Both the position numbers and the translations under genes were made by a program. From IMG/VR virus record IMGVR_UViG_3300027777_000028, positions 1 to 64,000 of that record: DNA of 64,000 nucleotides; one strand, written 5' to 3'. Below, in pieces: positions 50,901 through 58,261 of the stretch. How positions within the stretch are numbered: the stretch's first letter is position 1; each line of letters begins with the position of its first letter. Source of the DNA: a virus. Under the pieces are notes generated by a model. That model made no database searches, was not told where the DNA came from, and saw nothing but the letters and a program-made list of their open reading frames with translations.

Positions 50901-53561
50901 GGATCATTGCCCGCCACGATCGTCATTAACTCACCACAAGTTAGTCAAAAGCCTGTAATTGGTAACCCCCAAGTTGAGCAGTCATACCTTCAATATCCCA
51001 CAGATCTTGAGTACTTCCAATTAATAACAGGTGTGACTTATAGTGATTTTATTAATCAGTCAAATTATACAACTGCTTCAGGGTTTTTCCCCCAAGATTA
51101 TTTACTACACGACATTAGTTATGTTGCCCCATGTGGTGCTAGTAAGACTCTTAATAATATAATTGGAGTAATGGAAAATTACCAAACCTATGAAATTTGT
51201 ATTTTCGTAAGAGGTGTAGATCCGTTTACCGCAAAACAAACTATATCTTATGACTTATCTAAAATATTTGGTAAATCTTATGGGAATATTTCAATACAAG
51301 GTGATTATTATTTAAATGTTCCAATACAACCATTACCCACATCATTAAAACCTACGACACATAACACAGTAAATAATGGAAATCAAACATTATATTTCCC
51401 TTCATTTACTTTTACGCCTGATCCGACACAATATACCGCATTTACTTCTAACTTACCATATTATTATTTAAGTACTGATGATGTTTTATCTACGAACTAT
51501 TCGCCATATCCAGGTCAATGGCAAACAAATCAACAAAGTACCACATCACTCCAACAAACAATTGCTAATGGACGCAATATTCCAACATTAATACAACCTA
51601 CATCCTTTTATACTGTCGGTGGGACATATTTAAGATGGGTAAATGATTTTCAGTCGACAAGTTTCTACATGCAAACAGGAAACAATAATAGTAACCCACC
51701 TTGTAATCAAGATTGTCAAAAGGGTGAATATTTTAATACTGGTTCAACATTTTATACTTTTGTTAATAGTATGGGTAATTTATCAGCACTGTATTCTCCT
51801 GCATATTATAGATACGGATTGTCTCCAATATCATTTCCAACTGTAAATAGTAATCGTATTGTGATGAGATCTGATAGATTACCAACTTCATCAAACGTAC
51901 AAAACGGACCATCAGGAACACAAACAGGATATGCTTTACATCAAAATGATAATTTTTCATTTTACACCCAAAATGGAAGTCAAAGTCAACCAACAATCAG
52001 TGCTGGTGGAGACTTGGTATCTGGTGAATCTCAAGATGACGATCCGGTTACATCAGGATTAACAGAAACACTAACTTGTGAAGGAATGGTTCCTTTGGCT
52101 TGTTATACAGGATCAGGAAGTAATGTTGGGGTAGTTCCTTCGGGACAATGTTCAGTACCCGAAAATAGAATGGTTAACGGATGTTATTGTTTATTAAATT
52201 ATATAGAAACAGATATTCCGGTCTTCAAAAAATTATATTTAATTCCAGAATACTTTAGAGATGCTAGATTGTTTTTAGAATGGAAAACAAGATTTACGAT
52301 GAATTTTGCAGCTTGTAGAGGAGTTTTTGCTCAAGTTTTTCAAAACAATTGGGTAAACGGAGTTTTGTATATGTTTAATTTTAATAAAAGAACAACATTC
52401 AATATTTTAACACAACCAAATTATAATTATTGTGAAAATGTTATAGTTTTTAACGAACTTACAAATAATTTCTATTATAGGTCTTCCCCTTGGAATGATA
52501 CAATACAAGAATTTATTGGAAAAAATTCCCCTAGTTATAACTCACAAAGTTTTTTATCAAATTTTCCTGGATTTGGTTATAATGAAAAACAAATACAATT
52601 TCCAACAACCGTTGTTGACTTGGGGCCAAGAGATTATTTCATAAATGAAGTTTGTTGTTCTTCAGGTATTGATGGTTTTGGTTCTTATTATGCAAACCAA
52701 TTAAAAGCAACGTCATACCAAGACAACTCTGACATTATACAACTTGGATTTCTTTCTAGAATACTTAATGATGGTGTTAGACAAAGAATGTTACCCATTC
52801 CAAGTGGGGATAATTCTACTGAAGGAAAAGGCATAATTCAATTTTTCAATAGCACACGAGGTGGATATAGAATTGATGGTGATTGGGCTCAAATGTTATC
52901 AATAAATTCAGAATGGAAAGTTTTGCCGTTTATTACTGAAAACTTACCTCAGCCAAATCCAAATCAATATATTTTCTTTGGTGATAATGGGGCACCAAAT
53001 GCTGACCTAATTAAACCTGTTATGGGATTATTTTTCCAAACTCCAACACCAAACTTAAGATATAGAAAAATAGAATCACCTGGAATTGAAACCTATAATT
53101 TTACACCTTTAATTGAGGAAAAATTTGGGTATTCAAAATCACAAGTTGTTCCAAACTACAAGTGGTCTTTAAAAAAGAGTAGTCCATCATCAAACATATT
53201 TGGAACTGAAGATAATAACTGGTATACAAATACAATAGGTCCGGGAGGAGCAGGAGGCGTTGGAGGATTCTATAAGAAAAAATACCAAGATTTAGATTTT
53301 ACAACGTTAAATGAAAAATATATTACAACAACCACTAAATTAGGTTATATTGCTAATTATGATATTAATGGAAATCCTGATCCACAACCACTTCCAAATA
53401 CAATCATACAAGGACAACCTATTGGAGTTGCCAATCAACCAATAGGATTGAATCAAGCAATTATAGTAGGTGCTCCATACCACTTCTATTTTGGGTTAAA
53501 TAACGGAAAAACAGCCGTTGATAGATTTTATAAACTTTATGTTTCAACAGTAGAAGAATAA
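47919..53561 (+). CDS. Very large baseplate wedge protein with hydrophobic segments
   Basis: This 1880-residue protein sits where T4 has gp7 (1032). The N-terminal part has two carboxypeptidase-regulatory-like beta domains: VVTGRVFVNGGFGLPNAKVS (about 48-75), and TTNESGDFMFFGVPVGTQTI (about 145-165). Residues about 581-632 (from FDAIFFVFNILINILTFPIL) and 670-705 (AAFSVVLAASFTAFAIFAAA) are strongly hydrophobic and would score as membrane helices, which is exceptional for a baseplate protein. They are followed by a Cys-rich CTSCDCDCKN. The rest is beta-rich with Asn/Gln/Thr-rich stretches. The stop overlaps the next start by one base (TAATG), indicating coupling. Confidence 0.65.
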   Translation: MGKSYRIRTEVGVDKYINVNLEQDWESLEILSLKILANDVYTRFCSDYGVVTGRVFVNGGFGLPNAKVSVFIPLDAADELNPVISELYPYKTITETNADGYRYNLLPKLPSYNGHVSTGSFPNKGDVLMDGSYIEVYDKYYRFTVTTNESGDFMFFGVPVGTQTIVMDVDLSDIGCFSLSPQDLIQQGLATETQVNGAKFKSSTNLRELPQIKNLVFDVDVRPFWGDAELCQVGITRVDFDLTKQANINIQPTAIFMGSIISTTDDDALKVSCKPKNNTGNLCELVAGPGEIQAIRQTIFSDDNGLPILERYQIEQEGKVIDADGTYLLNVPMNLDYVFTNEFGQQVISNDPKKGIPTKGKYRFRFKWQNEQGLQGSFQRANFLVPNIKEYGWNNTYNSSNDPFTNLSPGTYTYPSIPAGSITGLTATNNFGVNLGLSQPTTNNVSSYSIYLNGQLYIGSLNSIPFNIGDTIQIVATPVDSSQPQSIVFTSYQEELFNLLRSYAFSTDWDDYANVQEALNCEDTFYEFHYNKVYTTAMFLDRYKKGIGRAKHLGIKEIDNRSCKSTVNTFPVNDIIRNFDAIFFVFNILINILTFPILTLLFVAHFISFLWPILKYVLIILGIVLTIQAATDLQNVFENTSEVIEATLSAISVNLGGPVVDTGALIKSVRLLIKQFILIAKAAFSVVLAASFTAFAIFAAAKIKGFPRIGLPMISYPDCTSCDCDCKNADMSDDFDSNSVYNEINTAAQSSGGGTNNTVLSTPKTLIAPVNSSAAYALDHPNLKNDPNNNDPFPPCKSLTTLIGNGDITIDVVVKASLDYIRIASGSDVISSTDPNRYLPNEAYLLKAPQPFLFTADKNPGADDRSFAYPTSVTFSQKLNEFNTRDKYFKSSTTSAFGSGVNRIKTVVNPTSGSTPYEDQVIVVLMNPGSTESLGVGNVVTFQDPNYMDSGSTLRMVNLTGATTNQFQNNSITGTTLTGQTSISINYANPNNPLGSLPATIVINSPQVSQKPVIGNPQVEQSYLQYPTDLEYFQLITGVTYSDFINQSNYTTASGFFPQDYLLHDISYVAPCGASKTLNNIIGVMENYQTYEICIFVRGVDPFTAKQTISYDLSKIFGKSYGNISIQGDYYLNVPIQPLPTSLKPTTHNTVNNGNQTLYFPSFTFTPDPTQYTAFTSNLPYYYLSTDDVLSTNYSPYPGQWQTNQQSTTSLQQTIANGRNIPTLIQPTSFYTVGGTYLRWVNDFQSTSFYMQTGNNNSNPPCNQDCQKGEYFNTGSTFYTFVNSMGNLSALYSPAYYRYGLSPISFPTVNSNRIVMRSDRLPTSSNVQNGPSGTQTGYALHQNDNFSFYTQNGSQSQPTISAGGDLVSGESQDDDPVTSGLTETLTCEGMVPLACYTGSGSNVGVVPSGQCSVPENRMVNGCYCLLNYIETDIPVFKKLYLIPEYFRDARLFLEWKTRFTMNFAACRGVFAQVFQNNWVNGVLYMFNFNKRTTFNILTQPNYNYCENVIVFNELTNNFYYRSSPWNDTIQEFIGKNSPSYNSQSFLSNFPGFGYNEKQIQFPTTVVDLGPRDYFINEVCCSSGIDGFGSYYANQLKATSYQDNSDIIQLGFLSRILNDGVRQRMLPIPSGDNSTEGKGIIQFFNSTRGGYRIDGDWAQMLSINSEWKVLPFITENLPQPNPNQYIFFGDNGAPNADLIKPVMGLFFQTPTPNLRYRKIESPGIETYNFTPLIEEKFGYSKSQVVPNYKWSLKKSSPSSNIFGTEDNNWYTNTIGPGGAGGVGGFYKKKYQDLDFTTLNEKYITTTTKLGYIANYDINGNPDPQPLPNTIIQGQPIGVANQPIGLNQAIIVGAPYHFYFGLNNGKTAVDRFYKLYVSTVEE

Positions 53562-55360
53562 TGGTAGATCCGACAACAAATATAATTTTATCGACCCAAA
53601 GATATAAGGGAGCACCAAAAACAGATCAGTTTATCAATGTTCCTTTCGCACAAACAAATAAAGAACTTATTGAATTTGATAGAAGCGTTGATTTAAATCT
53701 TGCAACCGTTTTTGATGAAGAAAGACAACAATCTACAATATTTAGACCTGTAACCAAGTATTCTGTCATATTTGAAAATGCTTATACAGGATCAACAACT
53801 TATGTTCCATTTAGAGATAATCTTTATTATACAAATGCTTTGTCAAACGCAATATCGTATTATCCTTCTGGAAATAATCCATCAGTTCCACCACTTCCAA
53901 CAAATCAAAATGTTGCTTGGGATGGATTTCCTCAATACCCCGAATTTGATTTTATAAGAACTGATAATGATGTTCTTGGATATACAATTGGAAACGGAAG
54001 ACATTTGGATTTTAAATCAGTAAGTGCAACAACATACAATTGGTCTCATTATTTAAGTTATGTTTATCAAAATGATTATAACAAAAATCTTTATGCGATT
54101 GAACCAAATACAAACATTTCTTGGAATTGGGTGGCTTCAGACGGACTTCCTTATTATGTAATTGTTGGTAGTGATCAAACAACAAGAGTTATTAGTTTTA
54201 AGTGTCCTGTTATGCATGGTTTATCTGTTGGAGAATCCGTTCAATTATCTACTAATTATAATGGAAATGAATTTTTTCAGGTAACCAGTTTGGGTGATCC
54301 TGCATCGGGATCGGATGAATACATTTTTAATATTAGAAACGTTGGTTATACAGGAAATACTTTTTTAACTTTTACACAAGGGACATTCAAAAGGGTTATA
54401 AATGTTTCAAATTCTGCTGATACAATTAGCAAATATTATGTTAGAAAACATAAAATATTGACAAACCCCGAATGTGCGGTTTTGGTAAATGCGGGATTTG
54501 AACAAAATGTTTATAACAATAAAACCAAGTGTGAAGTAAAGGCATTAACACCAAATCAAAAACAACGAACATCTGTTAAAGAAGGTGCAAGATCATATAC
54601 ATTATCTTTTAATTGTGATGTGGATATTCTTGATTTATTGGATAACGAAAACAGACCTGTTAGTGAATTATTTTTTACAACAGTTTGGAGAGGTTATTTT
54701 GGTTGGACACAAAAATTAAAACAAGGTTGGTATTTTAATACTTATTTGGATCAAACAAACCCACAAATTTGGTGGGATCAAAATAATCCTGATTCTAATA
54801 CAAGTATAATCCAAAATCAATATAATTCATTAGTGAATCAAGGTCCGTTTTTTTATAATGAACTATTAAACACAGGAGATACAATAGACGGAGATTATTG
54901 TGAATGGAATAATTTTGAACAACTTGAAAGAGTAATTTCATTATATCAACATAAAATAACATATAACGAAAATTGGTTTAGTTTGTCAGCAACCACGTTG
55001 ACACCAAATAACCAATATGGTTATTTTTATCAACCACATAGCCCAATTCAGATCAGGGCTTTTTCTGACTATATTGAGGAAGGTAGTTCTTTGAATGTTG
55101 TTGGAATACCTGATTATGCTTATTACTCAACGATGAACGCACTATTTAGATGGAGAGATTTATATCCTTATGGGTTTATTGATACAGATGGTGTTGGGGT
55201 TGATTTTCCGTTTTTAAATAATTCTCATTATCCGTTTACAAACACAATATTTAGAGTTACACCCGAAAATTACAATATACCGAGTGATTATGCTCAAACT
55301 GGAGCAGTTCCTGTGAACATAACAACAATTGCAGACCCAACGGCCGATGAATGCGAATAG
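53561..55360 (+). CDS. Baseplate/virion structural protein, unknown
   Basis: The 599-residue beta-rich protein follows the gp7-position gene, where T4 has gp8, but is almost twice gp8's length. It contains FKCPVMHGLSVGESVQL, a beta-sandwich-like segment, and ELFFTTVWRGYFGWTQKLKQ, with many aromatic residues. No enzymatic motif, repeat or membrane segment is visible. Start and stop overlaps with neighbours (1 and 14 bases) show tight translational coupling, so it is probably made in proportion to the other wedge proteins. A gp8-like role is only positional. Confidence 0.6.
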   Translation: MVDPTTNIILSTQRYKGAPKTDQFINVPFAQTNKELIEFDRSVDLNLATVFDEERQQSTIFRPVTKYSVIFENAYTGSTTYVPFRDNLYYTNALSNAISYYPSGNNPSVPPLPTNQNVAWDGFPQYPEFDFIRTDNDVLGYTIGNGRHLDFKSVSATTYNWSHYLSYVYQNDYNKNLYAIEPNTNISWNWVASDGLPYYVIVGSDQTTRVISFKCPVMHGLSVGESVQLSTNYNGNEFFQVTSLGDPASGSDEYIFNIRNVGYTGNTFLTFTQGTFKRVINVSNSADTISKYYVRKHKILTNPECAVLVNAGFEQNVYNNKTKCEVKALTPNQKQRTSVKEGARSYTLSFNCDVDILDLLDNENRPVSELFFTTVWRGYFGWTQKLKQGWYFNTYLDQTNPQIWWDQNNPDSNTSIIQNQYNSLVNQGPFFYNELLNTGDTIDGDYCEWNNFEQLERVISLYQHKITYNENWFSLSATTLTPNNQYGYFYQPHSPIQIRAFSDYIEEGSSLNVVGIPDYAYYSTMNALFRWRDLYPYGFIDTDGVGVDFPFLNNSHYPFTNTIFRVTPENYNIPSDYAQTGAVPVNITTIADPTADECE

Positions 55361-56153
55361 AATAAAAATAGTAAAAGACGATATAAATAAGTTTGTTAAT
55401 ATACCAATTAACATGCAATGGGATTTTATGGGTCGAGACGATAGTATTTCGGAATATGAAATCGATGCGATTAAACAAGTTACAGGTGTAGCGGCAGATT
55501 TTGAAATCGCAAGATTTGCTCATAACGTATTTTACAATCAAGATTCTGCGATAAATTATGAATTTAACTTTTATGATGATTCACAACCCATAACCGCAAA
55601 TACAGTTGGAAACTGGTCTTCATCATATTTAAATAACGGATTTTCAGTTCAAGACATTTATTATTTTTCAAAACCTTTTACAAAGTCTTTTTTCAAACTT
55701 GATTTTTATGACACAAAAGAAGAAAAAACACAACAAATATATTTGTCAATTATTCTTCCCGTTCAACAAGGATTAACACAAACCGCAGTTTTATCACCAC
55801 TTGTCCCCCCAGTTGAAATTAAAAAACCAAAAATGGTGTTAGATTATATTGGGGCAGATAAAGAAGGGTTTTTTGTATATTGGTTAAGAAGTAGAGATTT
55901 TATTGACATATCAACTTTTTTTATGACCGCCAAGTTTTTTGATGGAAGAGAAGGAGTTTTTAAACAAATGACAAATACAAGACAAGATTTAATCACACCT
56001 AATAAATTCCAATTCAACAATGAGGACTATTTTTATTATAAGGTGGATTTGGATTATAACAATAAAACTTACGAAGTGTTTTCGACATCAACAACTCTTA
56101 GGGTTGGAGATTCAAACTCACCGATAATTTGGTATGAATATGTTAACCCATAA
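55347..56153 (+). CDS. Baseplate/virion structural protein, unknown
   Basis: The ATG at 55347 (MNANRIKIVKDDINKF) gives 268 residues and overlaps the previous gene by 14 bases. An in-frame TTG six codons upstream is less likely. The protein is beta-rich, with a two-part look: an N-terminal domain to about residue 120 and an Ig-like C-terminal part (PKMVLDYIGADKEGFFVYWL, then YEVFSTSTTLRV). I do not recognise the family. The next gene starts on its stop codon (TAATG). Confidence 0.6.
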   Translation: MNANRIKIVKDDINKFVNIPINMQWDFMGRDDSISEYEIDAIKQVTGVAADFEIARFAHNVFYNQDSAINYEFNFYDDSQPITANTVGNWSSSYLNNGFSVQDIYYFSKPFTKSFFKLDFYDTKEEKTQQIYLSIILPVQQGLTQTAVLSPLVPPVEIKKPKMVLDYIGADKEGFFVYWLRSRDFIDISTFFMTAKFFDGREGVFKQMTNTRQDLITPNKFQFNNEDYFYYKVDLDYNNKTYEVFSTSTTLRVGDSNSPIIWYEYVNP

Positions 56154-57328
56154 TGGAATTACAAGAATATAAGTTTATTGTTTCACCAGAAAATATCAAA
56201 AGTGATATTATTTTTGTTAATTATACAGGTGAAACAGATATTACAACAATTATTGATCCGTGTTGTTTAACGGCAACAACCACAAGTGCGACAACAACAG
56301 GAACAACTGGTGTTTATCTTCCTATGTCGTATGTTTTAAGTGGAAACACAGGAGGAACTTCATTTTTAACAGGTTTATCTGTTAACATATTGATAACAGA
56401 GTCTGCGGTTGATCTTGGATATTACACTCCCTTTGATGGTTTAATATTACAGGCCGACGTATTAAACAATTTTATTGTAACCGCAAACACAATAAATCCA
56501 TATACTTACACATTTTATAATACGTCAGATTTAGAGTTTATTAAGTTTTTACAACTTGTTACATACACATTAGATTGGGGAGATGGATCACCACCACAGG
56601 CGGTTTTGGGAATAACACCTATTTTTCATACGTATCCTACGGCAGATAATAATTATACGATAACCTTGACTGCCAACTCGCCTTGGGGAATATCAAAAGT
56701 TCAAAAACCGGTTTTAACACCATATAGTGCCGCTACAATACCAAACCCACAAGGATCAATAACTTTTTATCCTGCTGGTGGATCGTGGTCTGCTAACCCA
56801 ATAAGTTATGACTATATCTTTACGGGAGATTCAAATACAAACATCAACGACTACTATTCATACAACTACACTTCAGTTCCTTTTTTAATTACAGGTTTTA
56901 CAGAATCAACCTTAAATGATTTGGCACAATTTGGACCAAAAATTAATTTGGCAGGAGGAAAATATAAATTGGGAATACAAGTAACAGGAAACACAGGAGG
57001 TATTGGTACTTACTATGGGGTTGATCCAACGGGAACTTATAGCGCCTACACAATGAACGGAACGATTTATCACGATTATGAAAATTTTACAATTTATTTT
57101 ACAGACTCATACGGATTAGTTCCTGGTGAATTAGAATTATCAGCAATAACAAAAAATGAAGCACTATTGAATGTTATTGACCAACCAGAAATTATAACTA
57201 ATGTTTATATTGAAAGGGGGAAATACACACCTTTAGAAAATGTTATGAGATTAGGTGAGGTTGATAACATGGGTGATTTAGAAAAATACGGATACAAATA
57301 TTTTACAATAGAAAAAGTATCAACATAA
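56153..57328 (+). CDS. Virion protein with PKD-like domain
   Basis: In the 391-residue protein, residues about 136-185 carry a PKD-type Ig domain: YTLDWGDGSPP, then a TPIFHTYP strand and NYTITLTANSPWG. PKD domains mediate protein or carbohydrate contacts at surfaces. A Thr-rich stretch (TATTTSATTTGTTG, about 40-53) precedes it. A G-N-T-G-G-I-G-T-Y-Y module occurs near residue 285, similar to modules in the hub protein. A structural baseplate or fibre-connector role is likely from the operon context. Confidence 0.65.
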   Translation: MELQEYKFIVSPENIKSDIIFVNYTGETDITTIIDPCCLTATTTSATTTGTTGVYLPMSYVLSGNTGGTSFLTGLSVNILITESAVDLGYYTPFDGLILQADVLNNFIVTANTINPYTYTFYNTSDLEFIKFLQLVTYTLDWGDGSPPQAVLGITPIFHTYPTADNNYTITLTANSPWGISKVQKPVLTPYSAATIPNPQGSITFYPAGGSWSANPISYDYIFTGDSNTNINDYYSYNYTSVPFLITGFTESTLNDLAQFGPKINLAGGKYKLGIQVTGNTGGIGTYYGVDPTGTYSAYTMNGTIYHDYENFTIYFTDSYGLVPGELELSAITKNEALLNVIDQPEIITNVYIERGKYTPLENVMRLGEVDNMGDLEKYGYKYFTIEKVST

Positions 57329-57329
57329 C

Positions 57330-57336
57330 TATTTAT
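57330..57336 (+). promoter_or_regulatory. TATTTAT motif, candidate phage promoter
   Basis: ACTATTTATAA lies 19 bases before the 301-residue gene, in a 27-base gap. Confidence 0.45.
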
Positions 57337-57355
57337 AAAAAAGTAATATTAAAAT

Positions 57356-58261
57356 ATGGCAACGGGAAATTATGGCGTAATAAGACCTTCAGATGTTAGT
57401 CCTGAAGATGTACAAATCGTGTTAGTTTATACAGAATCAAGAGATGACACACAAAATTTTACATTAACAACTTTGAACGCACAAGACGTTCTTAGACCTT
57501 ATTTTAATAATAATGCCACGGGAGGAAGTTCAGTAGAAATACTTGGTGGTTTATATAATCTAAAATTACCAGCAGACCAATTCAATAAATTGGGAATCTA
57601 TACTTTGATGATTAGACCTGCAGAAATTAGAACAATAATTACTGATTGTGGTGTTTTATCTGCATTACCAAACGTTAAAGGAATTGTAATTGATTTGAAT
57701 AATGTTCCGGCACAAAGTCGAAACAAATTTGTAAATCAAGGATTAGTTGGATTTAGAGTTGAATATTTAAATCCTGATGGAACAAAAATACCAAACTTTT
57801 TTAGAATTATCACATCATCTTTTTATTGTGAACCTGTGGTTCAAAACCTAACAAACACAATTCAAAAATCTATTAGATATAAATATGTTGAAGGAGCAAC
57901 TAACTTGTTATTTTGCACATTGTCTCCGTCATCATCACCAACTAATAAACCAAGTGCGACCCCTTATATTGGACAACCAAACCAAAGTATTATCATTACA
58001 AACACATACTTTAATCCAATAAGTACTGAGATTGAAATTGTTGACCAAGACATTTCAACACTTGCAATTGCTCTTTACGGAAACCAAACTAAATCTATTG
58101 AGGATGGTATTTACACCATTTACGATGCTAATAACAATATATACAAACAATACAACTTGTATGAAATTAAAGATCAGTTTAACGCTCTTCTTTATGAAGT
58201 TAGACAAGATCGTGGCGAAAATATCGATTTCTCAAAGGCGTTTAATAATATAACAGCTTAA
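57356..58261 (+). CDS. Virion structural protein with Ser/Pro linker
   Basis: The 301-residue protein has a beta-rich N-terminal part (VQIVLVYTESRDDTQNFTL, GLYNLKLPADQFNKLGIYTL). A linker of SPSSSPTNKPSATP at about 188-203 resembles the Thr-Pro linker in the sheath. A smaller C-terminal domain ends DQFNALLYEVRQDRGENIDF. No enzyme motif is visible. Its stop overlaps the next start by one base. An adaptor between the wedge and the tail-protein-I-like protein is plausible from position. Confidence 0.6.
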   Translation: MATGNYGVIRPSDVSPEDVQIVLVYTESRDDTQNFTLTTLNAQDVLRPYFNNNATGGSSVEILGGLYNLKLPADQFNKLGIYTLMIRPAEIRTIITDCGVLSALPNVKGIVIDLNNVPAQSRNKFVNQGLVGFRVEYLNPDGTKIPNFFRIITSSFYCEPVVQNLTNTIQKSIRYKYVEGATNLLFCTLSPSSSPTNKPSATPYIGQPNQSIIITNTYFNPISTEIEIVDQDISTLAIALYGNQTKSIEDGIYTIYDANNNIYKQYNLYEIKDQFNALLYEVRQDRGENIDFSKAFNNITA

